The notes beneath the pieces are model-generated. The model saw nothing but the letters and a program-made list of their open reading frames with translations. It ran no database searches and was not told the origin of the DNA. From the NCBI GenBank assembly GCA_019188255.1, contig JAETXT010000011.1:2480001-2544000 (forward strand): a stretch of DNA of 64,000 bases. The letters are read 5' to 3'. A program made the translations under genes and the position numbers. The DNA is from Verticillium longisporum (lineage: Eukaryota; Ascomycota; Sordariomycetes; Glomerellales; Plectosphaerellaceae). Each line of letters opens with the position of its first letter. The stretch's first letter is position 1. Positions 54,223-64,000 of the stretch are shown one piece after another.

Positions 54223-54955
54223 ACAAAAAATCCTCTTTTCAGAAAACGGCAAAAGGTGCACCCAAAGTGAAAGCAAGAAAGATGACCTGCCGTCACAAAG
54301 TGCCATCCGAATCGCCCACGCCTCTCGTCTTCTTTTTTCTTCGTCCCCTTTCACCATCTTGCCACGGCATTGGTCCAATTCGCCACGGCACAATCGAACA
54401 CGTTTCAAGAATCCCCCCTGGCGAGCCCAGGTTTCTCTTTTTGCCATTCCGGACGATCGTGGTCGATGACACGTCGGAGTGCCCCTGTATGGGGCGACAG
54501 GGCGGGGCGTCAGGGGTCAACCAGTTAAGCATATCGTCGATCGTCCCGTCAACAACGCCCCGACCATCGCCAAACATGGACACGACTGAGCCCCTTCGTC
54601 GAAGACATGCCATCTGATGCTGGCAGGTGGCGGAGCTTGCCGATGGCTGTTCTTCTGCGAGATCTTGGCATGGCATGGGCCTGGGCATTTTGTTCTGCTG
54701 CTTTGCCGACGCCCTTGCCAACAGGCAAGCAGGCGAAACGATCCTCGTGATGAAACCGGCAGCTCAAGGCTTCCTTGAATTCGCGTTGGCGATGCCCGGT
54801 CGATGACCGAGCCAGGTCCTCTCGAAGGGCGGGAGATGCTGCGCGACGGGTTGCGTGCCTAGGTAGGTAGACAGGCTGAAGAGTAGCAAGGGCAGTTTGG
54901 TCTTAGTAAAGTCTAATAGTGTGACGAAAATAGGGTGACGAACACGAGATGTACG
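54223..54955. other. Intergenic region
   Basis: About 730 bp between the small-protein gene and the TATA box of the Leu/Gln-rich gene. A GGTAGGTAG-type motif lies at 54859-54870. No gene seen. Confidence 0.5.
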
Positions 54956-54963
54956 TATATAAG
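54956..54963 (+). promoter_or_regulatory. TATA box of the Asn/Asp-rich secreted-protein gene
   Basis: The motif tatataag lies 325 bp before the ATG at 55288. A long pyrimidine-rich leader follows (about 54985-55200). The same octamer precedes the related gene at 58845. Confidence 0.6.
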
Positions 54964-55207
54964 ACCGTGGCCTGCCTCACTTTCAATGCTCTCTTCTCCT
55001 TCTACAACTGCAGGACTGTGTCTCTCTCTTCAACTTCTTTCTCTTCTTTCACACCAGAGGTTTGCTTTTTTCTCAATCCCTAGAACAACAGCTTCAACAA
55101 AAACAGACTTGCTAACCGTGACAGCTGTGCTCTTTTTCCGTCTCTCCCTCCACCTCCATTTTTCTTTCCTTTACCCAAATCATCCACTCCTTCAAACCAA
55201 GCCAAAG

Positions 55208-55263
55208 GTATGTGACTATAAGCCCCCATGTCCTCGATATTCACAAAGTCTGACAAGTCTCAG
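55208..55263 (+). other. Candidate 5' UTR intron
   Basis: A GTATGT donor at 55208, a CTGAC branch-like site near 55250 and a CAG acceptor ending at 55263 define a 56-nt intron 24 bp upstream of the ATG. It removes an upstream ATG at 55228. Inferred only. Confidence 0.5.
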
Positions 55264-55287
55264 CTCCACTCATTCCAACCACCCACC

Positions 55288-56148
55288 ATGAAGTCCTGGA
55301 CCATCGTTCTCGTCGCCACTGGCCTGGCGTCAGCCCTCAGCATCCCCCGCCCCATCGACGCCCGCGCCGACTTTTCCATCGCCATCCAGCAGGCCGGTGC
55401 CGCGCAGCCCGCCGCCGGTAAGGCCGCTGCGCCCCCTGCTGCCGGCCAGGCCGGCGAGGAGGCGGCTGTCGGCGAGGGCGAGGTCCCTGCCGTCGAGGAA
55501 GGCCAGGACGAGGCGGCCGCTGAGGAGGGCGCCGCTGCCCCGCCTGCCGAGGCGCCGGCGCCCGTCGAAGAGGCCGCTCCCGAGGTGACGGCGCCGCCCG
55601 CCCAGGAGACGGCACCCCCGGCTGAAGGTCAGGACGGACAGAACAATGACGACAACAACGACGACAACAACAACGATGACAACAACAACGATGACAACAA
55701 CAACGATGGAGAGAACGGCCAGGGAGGCCGCGGCGGTAAGAACAACGACAACAACAACAACGACAACAACATCATCGACGAGATCCTCGGCGGCGGCGGG
55801 CGCGGACGTGGCGACAACAAGGGCCAGCAGGCGGCGCTCACGCAGGCCATTGTCCAGCTGACACAGGCCATGGGTCTCGGCGGCATCCTCAACCTCAACG
55901 GCCTCGCCAACATCGGCGTCGGCCAGGAGCTCCAGCTGCTGCTCCAGCTGCAGCAGATTGCGCAGATCCAGTCGGCGGGCTTCATCACCCAGGTCGACAT
56001 TGTGGGACTGCTGCAGCAGAACCAGCTGTTTGGTACGTTGGGCACACAATGCAAGTGTCACTTGTTTCACCTTTTGCTAATCTCGTCACCAGGAGGCCGT
56101 GGAGGCATTTTCAAGCGCCAAGAGGAGCTGCTTGTCAGCAAGGCGTAG
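55288..56148 (+). CDS. Secreted protein with Ala/Pro/Glu-rich, Asn/Asp-repeat and Leu/Gln-rich regions
   Basis: Exons 55288-56032 and 56093-56148 give 266 residues. The 60-nt intron has GTACGT donor and CAG acceptor. It contains no in-frame stop, so its retention gives a 286-residue variant. A signal peptide (MKSWTIVLVATGLASALS) is followed by an acidic Ala/Pro/Glu-rich region. Next is an Asn/Asp tract (about residues 118-165) built from GAC and AAC triplets, a short Gly/Arg-rich stretch, then a Leu/Gln/Ile-rich helix-like region (residues about 185-245). It ends at FKRQEELLVSKA. No catalytic or transmembrane motif is visible. It may be a cell-wall or extracellular structural protein. Related to the gene at 58845. 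Confidence 0.75.
   Translation: MKSWTIVLVATGLASALSIPRPIDARADFSIAIQQAGAAQPAAGKAAAPPAAGQAGEEAAVGEGEVPAVEEGQDEAAAEEGAAAPPAEAPAPVEEAAPEVTAPPAQETAPPAEGQDGQNNDDNNDDNNNDDNNNDDNNNDGENGQGGRGGKNNDNNNNDNNIIDEILGGGGRGRGDNKGQQAALTQAIVQLTQAMGLGGILNLNGLANIGVGQELQLLLQLQQIAQIQSAGFITQVDIVGLLQQNQLFGTLGTQCKCHLFHLLLISSPGGRGGIFKRQEELLVSKA
55640..55770 (+). repeat. In-frame trinucleotide array encoding Asn/Asp repeats
   Basis: Mixed GAC and AAC triplets form a low-complexity array in the coding sequence, with the pattern NNDD repeated several times, interrupted by a Gly/Arg-rich stretch at about 55710-55740. It is likely length-variable. Confidence 0.85.
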
Positions 56149-58486
56149 AAGAGTAAAGGAAGCAAAAAAGGAACACCATTGGAGGGGTTTCAAGACCTGG
56201 AAAAGCTTGCGCGAAGGACGGCACTGGGCTTTCTTTCCCTTGGCAGGGAAGTCCGGGCCTCGTGCCGAGCGGTATGTGATGGAGGGGATTTCTGGCTTGC
56301 CAGCCTGAGCGAGACAGACATCCATGTTCAATAAAATAATGCCTATTGCATCGGTCCTCGCCTGAGGCGCTTTCTGTGTTGGGTGCTGTTGTTCGTTTGT
56401 CCAAGCACTGGCGCTGAAATTAGGAACCTTGGCGACTCGACTCGGCCAGCGAACCCATCGATGTCGGACTGTGCAGTTGCATGTGCGACTCGGCGTGCTT
56501 TGGTCATTCGCAGAGTACGATGCAGGATGCACAAGGTTAGATACGCCATACACCTAACATACATACCTATCTAAGGTATCTTAGATGCCATTGCATGCCA
56601 TCAGATACCAGACGCCAGATTCCTTAGACACCCTCGCCTGCCGCCAGATGCATTGTGAATGAAACCAGGCATTGGCCTCTGCCTCGAGAAAGAGGCCCAC
56701 CGGAGACATGCACGGTCTCAAGGCCGTCCCAAGTCGCCGTCACCATATCTGCCATCCCATCTGACGAAGAGCTGACAGACGTGCCCGTAAGGTGACACCA
56801 GCCTGGCCGAGGCGACACCAGCCTGGCCGAGGCGACACCAGCCTGGCCGAGGCGACACCAGCCCGGCCGAGCCAAGACACTGTCACGTTCGTCTTGTCAG
56901 AAAGCTGCCCGGATGTCCCCAAGCTCCGGGCCCAGCACAAGTGCAGCGTCAATGCAAACTGTGCATCATCGGCGGCCTGTGACGGTCTGAGGGAGGTGCT
57001 CGTCTGTCAGTGTCCGCTCGGACGCATGACAGGAGCAGCCAGATCCGACACGGGCGGGGTGACAGATGTGCAGGGGGTTCATGTGCATGCCTCTCGGTAC
57101 CTTGCCTAGCTACCTAAGGTTCCTCTAGCAAGGGGGTGTGCGAGGGGGCTCATGTGTGCGAGGGGCTCATGTGGCCATGTGGGTGGTCGGATTGCCTCGG
57201 GCGTGTGCGCATGTCGCCAAACCTTACTTGAGCCTCTTAAGGCGCCCAACCCAGGACCCTTCTCTGGTGTATTTGGTGTGCCAAGACGCCCAAGACTTGC
57301 AAGGCGCCCAAGACCTCCGACAGACGCGGCTCTGCAACTGCAAACAGCCTGCGCCTTGACCTCGACACCTGCATCTACCCCACATGGAATCCCACGTCCA
57401 CGTTTCTTCGAACCAGTTCCTGACAGTTCTTGGCCGTCTTGGGGCGTCGTATCCGAGTCACGCCTTTGGGCCAGAGAGCATCTTTGACCGCTTCAGCCAA
57501 GCAGCCGGAAAGAAAGGGGAAAAAAGAAGACACAAAAAAAAAGCCATTGTCTGGTGTTGGACCACTCCTGATCCTCGGTCACCAGCATCGGCAAATGAAT
57601 CGCGCGCACGCTTTCGTCGTCTGATATCGTCAAGGGCCCCCCCCAAACGGTGCTACACTGCTACTGTACTATACACATGTGCCTCTCTGCTATATGCCAA
57701 CGTCACACTCTCACCCGCGCATCGAAAACTCATCAGACGGCCAGCCGCCCAGACGCCGATCCCGCTGTTCCCACCTCACCCTGAGGAAGACCTCTCATCC
57801 GGTCCTTGGCTTTTCCTCACACCGTCTCGCCGCTGCCGGATGTCCCAGCTGTCCCCCGTGTTCTCCTGTCGTCATTGGACCTGCCTCGTGTGATCGACAG
57901 GAAATCCTGCTAAATCCAGTTCTTCGTTTCCCAGATAGACTTAAAAGATGTCCATCCACAACCAAGTCCCCGCCCCTGGGCTTTCATGCGGAGCTGAGCC
58001 CCTTCGGCAACGCAGGTCCCGTCCCCAGGATGGCACGTCGTCTCAAAGCGCTACCGTCCCAGCCCTGCCGCTGCTCCTGTTCCTGCTGCTGCTGCTACCA
58101 CCTACCTGCAGTGCTGGGGCAACCATGTAATATGTTCCTTGGCTGTTTGTACGGCACTTGGGACGATGATACGTCTGTCCCTCGTGAGCAGCTCCCCCCC
58201 CTTGCGGCCCTCAAGATGCCATCCGACTGGTAAAGGTGCCACCGCGTGCGCACGGGAAACGTATCGTCCCATGCCAGGCCTGCACTGAGCCCCATGATGT
58301 GACCCCTTGCCCTCCCCTGTCGATGTTTGACTGAGCCTAATCTTTGTGTATGGGAAGGCAGGACCACGACTGGTTCGCGATGGACACGGATCTTCCTCAG
58401 AGCAATCTTCCGAGGGGAAGGGGAGGGGGAGGATCCGTGCCAGCCGCCTCGTCTGTTGCCCGAGATGCCATCCTTGGCATGCCTGA
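56149..58486. other. Long intergenic region, 2.3 kb
   Basis: No convincing gene. It contains a GGTACC-related cluster at 56544-56585 and 57096-57124, plus the 20-bp tandem array described separately at 56791-56871. ORFs are overlapping frames with no domain. Confidence 0.5.
56791..56871 (+). repeat. 20-bp tandem repeat, four copies
   Basis: The unit ggcgacaccagcctggccga is repeated about four times with near-identity; the first copy begins ggtgac and the last has one change (cctgg to cccgg). It lies in otherwise gene-free DNA. Confidence 0.9.
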
Positions 58487-58494
58487 TATATAAG
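58487..58494 (+). promoter_or_regulatory. TATA box of the Leu/Gln-rich secreted-protein gene
   Basis: The motif tatataag lies 351 bp upstream of the ATG at 58845. It is the same octamer, and nearly the same distance, as at the related gene. Confidence 0.6.
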
Positions 58495-58607
58495 AGGTCG
58501 TCCTGTCGTCGACGATGCTATCTTCTTTTTTTGTTTCCTCATACCACACACAATAATCTGGTCCGGTCTCATTCCTTCTCATACTTTTCCATTCTTTCTC
58601 TTCAGAG

Positions 58608-58692
58608 GTGAGTCTCCTGGATGGTCTTCACCAGTCTCCAGCCAAACATCCCCTGCCCTTGAATATTCTCCGACTAACAATCAACCCTCCAG
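58608..58692 (+). other. Candidate 5' UTR intron
   Basis: A GTGAGT donor at 58608, a CTAACAA branch-type site near 58675 and a CAG acceptor ending at 58692 define an 85-nt intron in the leader. Inferred only, by comparison with the related gene. Confidence 0.5.
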
Positions 58693-58844
58693 CTGTGCTC
58701 GTTGTTCACTTCACTCCCTTCTTCTTCAAAGATACCCTGAACACCCAGAGCTGTGCTCATTCCTGTCTTGTGTCCTATAACTCTAATTCCCCTAAAAACA
58801 ACCGCTCACTACCAATCAAACCAACCACACTCCCTACCGCCAAC

Positions 58845-59435
58845 ATGAAGTTCTCCACCATCATCGCCGCCGCCATGGCCACCTTCGCTGCCGCCGCCCC
58901 CGTCGCCGACTCCAACACCGCCGCCTCGACGCCGTCGCTCCAGTCCCTCGAGTCCCGCGCCGTCTTCGACCTGTCCCAGCTCAACGGCCTGCAGGGCTTC
59001 CAGAACGTCGACCTCAACTACCTGCTGCGCCTCAACAGCGTCGACCTCAACCTCTTCGCCCAGCTCGGCCAGGTCCAGAACTTCAACCTGCTCAACTTCC
59101 AGCACCTCTTCAACGTCCAGCAGTTTGACGTCCTCGCCCTGCTCCAGCTGCAGCAGCTCCAGACCCTCCTCGCCCTGCAGGGCCAGGGCGTCTTCAACGG
59201 TCTCAACCTCGTCGACCTGCGCCTCGGCGGCCTCAACTTCGGCCTCGTTGGCGGCATCCAGGGCGTCAACCTCGCCCAGTTCATCGGTGGCGACGTCATC
59301 CCCCAGGTCGCTCAGATTGCGCAGCAGCCCAGTATGTAGCCCTCTTCAACCCTACTCCTGGCCTCAATGTTCTCACCAGCTTGAATCACGACTAACAATG
59401 CCATAGCAAACTTTGTCGTCATCGCAAAGAACTAA
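58845..59435 (+). CDS. Secreted Leu/Gln/Asn-rich repeat-like protein
   Basis: Exons 58845-59331 and 59407-59435 give 171 residues. The 75-nt intron has a GTATGT donor and TAG acceptor and moves the last nine residues to a separate exon. A signal peptide (MKFSTIIAAAMATFAAAA) is followed by a short Ser/Thr-rich stretch. Almost the whole mature protein is built of short L-N-x-L-F and Q-L-Q units with a roughly periodic hydrophobic pattern (LNSVDLNLFAQLGQVQNFNL). No cysteine or catalytic motif is present. The segment and the two-exon layout with a very short final exon recall the gene at 55288. A structural cell-surface role is possible but unsupported by any known family. Confidence 0.75.
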
Positions 59436-60456
59436 GCTGCAGGGAATTGATGGTGGTTTCCATCGATCCGAGCATCCCCCTCCCGGCTTCCCCGGCCGGG
59501 TCACCAAAGATTAGAGGGCTCCGGATCGGTGCAGAGGGCTTGTGTGGCAGTGGTAGCATAACGAGTTGTTGTCGCTGGTCGAGTTAATGGTTCACACGGG
59601 CAATGCGGTGCATCTGTCATACTCAGAAAGAGGGAGTATGAAGTGGAAGAGAGAAGAAGATTTAGATGTCGAATCGAGCATCGTCAGCATCCGGTCAGCG
59701 CTGCCTTGAGCTTGCGGCTCGGCCTCTGGCCTGACCTGAGGGTGTGGATGAGAATGAATGAGTGCCAAAGAAATTACCAGAACAAACCGTCCCTCCTCTG
59801 CAACGTGCTACCAGCTATTGGCTCAATGTACATACACGTGTATTCATGCACCATGGGTCGCGCTGCATCGCGCCAGCAATGCAACCAGAATCTAGCCCTG
59901 GCGAAATAGTGCGACTCACCAGATCCGGCGAGCCTGCGGAGGCCATTCGCATCAGCTATTGCAAAAGAAGCTAAATGTTCCAGCCACATGGCAGAGCCGT
60001 GTCCCAGACTTCCTGAGCCCTCCCGTCCTCCCAAAAAGAAGAAATCCAGACCCTTGGGTTCTGGACCCTTGAGCAACAATGGGGTATCACATCGCCAGCG
60101 ACACTCAAAGTCGTTAGTCTGCCCATTCAGGATAGTCGCGCCTGAGTAGGCAAAGTCTAGGCGAGAAATATTGCCAAAGGCGTCCTAGCACCCGCACCTG
60201 ATCGGGCTCAAAAGTCTGAATTGGTTCAGGTGCCGCTGGCGTTCTAGATTCAGGTGTGCCCTTCAACGACAATGGGACGAAGCCGCTTCAGGGCAGGTCG
60301 TGAGGCCAATGCACTGGCCATGACTTTCAAAGTGGTGTCGCCCGGCGGCCATGAGGCTCAATTAGGGCGGTTCCAGGACGATGGCACGGCCACGACGAAT
60401 TACAGCTGAATGACGGACAGAATTGGCGTCAGATTGGTCAAATGGATACTTTTCGC
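59436..60456. other. Intergenic region before the inverted-repeat element
   Basis: About 1 kb with short ORFs only. No motif of note. The 3' UTR of the secreted-protein gene is presumably within its first few hundred bases. Confidence 0.5.
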
Positions 60457-61298
60457 GAGGACGACTATTTGCTCAGCCCTTGTTGGATATTTGCTCTGCC
60501 CAATAGGGGTAAAGCCACAATAGACAGGGGAAAAGCCACAAACACAGCTCCACTACCAAAATTAGCTACCGTAGGGTAGGGTAAATATCGCGGTGGGGGC
60601 AAGTACCTCGACTCGACAAGGGGTGCAGCCGTGATTTTGGGCTGACAGCTGGCTGCCAGGCCTCAAGCGGAGACAGCTTGTACCCGTGAAGTTGCCTGTG
60701 GGCCAGCTGGGGGGTGATCTGGTGGGTCTCAACCTGGGAGTTGTGCGAAACTTCGGCCTGTAACTAAGTATAGCGTCGATGTACCTATCATTTTCTCTTA
60801 TATACTCGAGTCACTCGATAGAATAGCGAAGTAGGCGAGTCGCTCAACGGCTATTGGCAGCCCTTGGCGGCCCTGATGTAGCTGGTGCTAGTGACGGCCT
60901 CGGTGATAGCTAGTGAGTTTATCGGTGAAGGAGGCATCGTAGAGGCTTCGTTTAATGATAAAATAATGCGTTCGTGATATTTAGAGGGCTTAAAATAGGC
61001 GTATTTAGTACTATTATTATATTAAAGGGGGTTAATAATTTAGTAGATAGATAGGGCAATTATAGAGCCTCGGGGGCTACTAACTAGCCCTGCGCTAGTC
61101 TATTAGCTAGTTGCAGCTAGTCTTCAGCTCTGAATTCATTGAGAGACTCGAGTATATAAGAGAAAAGGATAGGTATATCGACGCTATAGCTAATTTTGGT
61201 AGTGGAGCTGTGTTTGTGGCTTTTCCCCTATCTATTATGGCTTTACCCCTATTGGGCAGAGCAAATATCCAATAAGGGCTGAGCAAATAGTCGTCCTC
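60457..61298. mobile_element. Inverted-repeat (foldback/MITE-like) element with a nested insertion
   Basis: The left outer arm (60457-60568) and left inner arm (60771-60816) match, in inverted orientation, one uninterrupted right arm of about 158 bp (61141-61298). Mismatches are few; in the outer arm the three visible ones are all transitions. The internal 320 bp is AT-rich and has no ORF of interest. The element therefore has long terminal inverted repeats and no transposase, fitting a non-autonomous or foldback DNA transposon. A ttTCGC-like stretch flanks both ends imperfectly (3 bp beyond the right end) and is only a weak candidate target duplication. Confidence 0.8.
60569..60768. mobile_element. 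About 200-bp insertion in the left arm, flanked by TA
   Basis: Compared with the uninterrupted right arm, the left arm carries about 200 extra bp between '...attagcta' and 'tagcgtcg...'. A TA on both sides (60567-60568 and 60769-60770) fits duplication of a TA target as used by Tc1/mariner-type elements. No matching terminal inverted repeats are visible within the insertion, so the identity is uncertain. Confidence 0.5.
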
Positions 61299-64000
61299 AC
61301 CTTTCGCGGCCCGGGCCCAGGTCCAGCCAGAGAAAACTGGAAGAAAAAACAACGAGCTGCATCAGTGAGCCACGAGTCAACAATAGCCTCCTTGCCCTGC
61401 ACAAGTGCGGCTGATATTGCAGCTTCGTCCGATACAATGAGCGCCACTGCGGCGCGCGATGGGTTTCCTGTACTCAAGGTCGGCACTCAAGTCTTTAGTC
61501 GGCCATGACAACCAGAGGATTACAATTACTGCCGAATGAAATCTGACATTAGCGTGGGGTGTGTGCTGTGTCAGTGTTTCTTCTCCTTGTTCCCGAACGG
61601 GTTTCTCGCTACACATTCAACAGTGAGAACTTGTCTCACCCCCCAAAACCCGGGTCTTTGGCGATGGCGCTCGTGCTGGCTTGCTCGGATCTCGATGCCC
61701 TCGTGTGGCGCTCGCTAGAATCGCAAAAAAAGAATAAGGTACCCTCGCATCGTTGACCGGTCGCTATTCAATGTCAGGTAGGTTTTGGATGGCGCCCGAA
61801 AACGAGGTCTGTCGAGGTCTAAGTAGAAGGGTCAAAGTTTGGACGAAGGTGCTAGGTGACACGGTACACGAGCTGCTGGAATGTACCGTACAAGAGCCCG
61901 CTGACACGACTGGCATTGCTCGGAGGTTTGGGTCGGAGTTTGATGGTGATCTGCCCGGTAGTAAGAACCACGATGGGGACTAGTATTTTTAGCGAAAGAT
62001 CGTGTTCTCTAGTGGGGCGAGGGGTTTTCCAACATGCGCACAGTTGGTGATGCATTGCTGTTTGCCCTGAGCATGGCTCGATGCGACGTCGGTCCCAAGC
62101 CTGGCTTCCGTGTCGATTCACATCGGCTCAACCTTGCGTTGCACTTCGCTGTTGAAGCCACGTTAAGGCTACTGGGCGGGAGTTGAGTTACTCCGATATC
62201 GAGTTTGTGTGAACCCTGGCTCATGCGACTGCCTTGCATCGCGTTGCGTCTTTAGTACAGAGCTCAACTGCATGACAAAGAAGGCGGTGACGAATGCAGG
62301 TAGGCGATTACGGCCGTAGATGCCCAACCCGTGGTCAGCGAACGTGGGCTTTACTGTCCTAAGCACGATGAACTGTTCCTTCTCCCTTGGCTGACTATCT
62401 GCCTAGGAAAGGGCATTGCGCTCCTCGGGCCAGCCAAGATGCAAGTAGCGGTTGTCGATGCAAGGCCGACAGCTGTGTCTTGCTGTGTCTGGAGGAAGTG
62501 AGATTGTTCGAGTCGGTCCCAATCGGGACGCCTAACCCCAATTCGATGCGCCATGCCTTGTCACAATTTCTTTGTACCGCCGATGTGGTTTCTTTGTTGT
62601 GAGCTGAGAGACGGCTTTGTGATCCTCAGCCCTAGCAATGGCGTTACGCAAGACATGTGCTGGCTGGTCTACTGGTCTGTGTGGCAGAAGGGCGTCGAAA
62701 ATCTGCCTATGGGCGTCGTGGTGGTGGCTTGGCAGCCCGTTAGTGGGCTCGACCTGAACGCGCTGAAGTTTGGAAAGTCTCCTTGGTCTCGGTATCTGGG
62801 GAAAGCCGCTCAATTGTCCTATTTTCGTTTACGCTGAATCGCTGTTCGACTGTTGACTGCGCTGTGGAGACGGGACAAGCTTGTCAGAGGGCGACGAATT
62901 GATCGGCACCAAAAACCCGCCTGACGGGACTCGCGGCAAGGAACACGAATGCCAGACATCCGATAGTTCGTCTCTCAAGTAGGAGTGAGTGGATTGTTGT
63001 CGCACTGCCCTTGACGCCAGTGTGTGTGTGCATCTCGGTATAGGCTCTGCCCTGAATCAAGGGACCTGCCAAGGCACATCGTTGACCGATCCCAATCTCC
63101 TGCGCCATCGCTGGCACACAAAGTCCTCTCAAGGTTCAGGGACAGATGCGACATCATGATGCAGATGTGGCGTCGCTGGGGTTGAGGTCGAGAGGCAGGG
63201 ATCGAGGGTGGAGAGGAGCTCTTGTTCCTGAAAGTCAATCAGGCAGTCTGCTGTAGGAACACACATGCTTGTCGTTTTGTAGAGCACAGCGTTGCCTTAT
63301 TTGCCTATCATAAGGATGGGGGGGACGTCCATGGCGATGTCATCAGTTCATGCGTTACGCTACCCATTTCCCTGATTGGCGAAGACATGCCAACGGGAGG
63401 TCAGTGATTGATTGGAGATGATGACGAGGTGCCTGTGATGAACAGCGATCATCGGCCGAATTGTCAGGTCGCTCGCTGATGGTGGTGGTGGTCATGATGC
63501 ACACTTTCTGCAGTGTCTGTCTCTGTCTCCGTCTCTGTGTCGCTGGCATAGCTGGCTGGCTACGTACCTACCTACCTTACCTTACCTTACCTGCCCTGCC
63601 CTGCCCTGCCCTGCCCTGCCCTGCCCTGCCTTTGTGGTAGCTCCTGCAGCTCTGAATCAATATTTTGAAGGGACGGGACTTTAGGTTGGCAAGAGGGATC
63701 TGATGATCCTGCCCCTGACGCCACGCCTGCCCCATCGTCACTCTGCACCGGGGCAAACCCTGGGCGCCAAAGAGGCCCTGTAAAGTTCGGTGCTTGTCCT
63801 CTGAAGTGGCTGGGCCCTGGATCCACTCACCTGCCGGCTGCGCCATCACCGCCATGGCCAACCGAAAATATGGCTGTTTCAGGGCACTACCGCAGGGTAC
63901 CTTCGGTCATGCGCGGTGAACGCAGAGCATCGGGTACACTCGCGTACCCTGCTGACCGCCCGCGCACTACCCCCCATCGAGAATCACAACTCACAGTGGG
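61299..64000. other. Gene-poor region to the end of the window, with a microsatellite
   Basis: About 2.7 kb with no recognisable gene; ATG-initiated ORFs (for example at 62553-62837) lack domains. At about 63563-63630 ACCTT-type units run into a CCTGC pentanucleotide microsatellite. A 6-bp palindrome with a 6-nt spacer (gggtac...gtaccc) is at 63932-63949. GGTACC motifs recur at about 61738 and 63896. Confidence 0.55.
63563..63630 (+). repeat. Pentanucleotide microsatellite (ACCTT then CCTGC)
   Basis: About three ACCTT-type units are followed by roughly eight tandem CCTGC units, so two related pentamers abut. Located in gene-free DNA. Confidence 0.9.

Noticed and set aside
57384..57893. 169-codon + strand ORF in the 56-58 kb gap
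   Set aside because: Composition and overlapping equal-length frames suggest chance. No motif.
62553..62837. ATG-started 94-codon ORF
   Set aside because: Hydrophobic patches only, no family, and surrounded by similar-length frames on both strands.
63932..63949. Short palindrome gggtac-actcgc-gtaccc
   Set aside because: A 6-bp stem is too short to argue for a terminator or binding site. Probably a member of the widespread GGTACC motif set.

Overview
The window is nuclear DNA of a filamentous ascomycete (Pezizomycotina), most likely a Sordariomycete. The reasons are gene-dense GC-rich coding sequence, introns of about 49-90 nt with GTRAGT-type donors, CTAAC/CTGAC-like branch sites and CAG/TAG acceptors, long pyrimidine-rich leaders, and fungus-specific families (Ppg1 with its insert, End3, Leu5, cutinase, S10/A1/M28 secreted peptidases, serine-rich cupredoxin). 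Genus was not determined. I resolved 27 protein genes and one tRNA gene and rebuilt exon structures by hand from splice sites; the coding-length sums are divisible by three unless noted.

Layout. 1-6.7 kb: a mitochondrial CoA carrier (Leu5-like, +) convergent with a mitochondrial Obg GTPase (Mtg2-like, -), then a protein-kinase-like gene broken by one in-frame TAG. 7-12.7 kb: a ten-exon phospholipase D (+) facing a two-thioredoxin-domain membrane PDI (Eps1-like, -). 14.5-23.5 kb: an FAD oxidoreductase and an S10 carboxypeptidase (-), a pepsin-like aspartic protease (+) and a cysteine-containing secreted protein (+). 24.3-31 kb: tyrosyl-DNA phosphodiesterase, acyl-CoA-binding protein, AIF/FSP1-like oxidoreductase, End3. 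33-41 kb: atypical dual-specificity phosphatase, M28 aminopeptidase, secreted HAD phosphatase with WGQP repeats, cutinase. 41.8-54.2 kb: tRNA-Asn(GUU) with intron, DUF1295/ICMT-like membrane protein, Afg1 ATPase, four-helix membrane protein, GPI-type cupredoxin, RING protein, basic nuclear-type protein, Ppg1 phosphatase, small single-TM protein. 55-59.5 kb: two secreted Leu/Gln-rich proteins with matching promoter, leader-intron and coding architecture. 60.4-64 kb: an 842-bp inverted-repeat element carrying a nested insertion, then about 2.7 kb without a recognisable gene.

The genes do not form one pathway or a biosynthetic cluster. There are two soft themes. One is secreted or cell-surface proteins (S10, A1, M28, cutinase, HAD phosphatase, effector-like and Leu/Gln-rich proteins). 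The other is mitochondrial and housekeeping functions (Leu5, Obg, Afg1, AIF-like).

Two cross-cutting observations stand out. Four otherwise intact genes (Obg, FAD oxidoreductase, aspartic protease, cutinase) each need exactly one base added or removed in a C/G homopolymer, which points to consensus errors. One kinase-like gene keeps all visible catalytic elements on both sides of a single TAG, which makes it a candidate for stop-codon recoding by A-to-I mRNA editing as well as for a young pseudogene.
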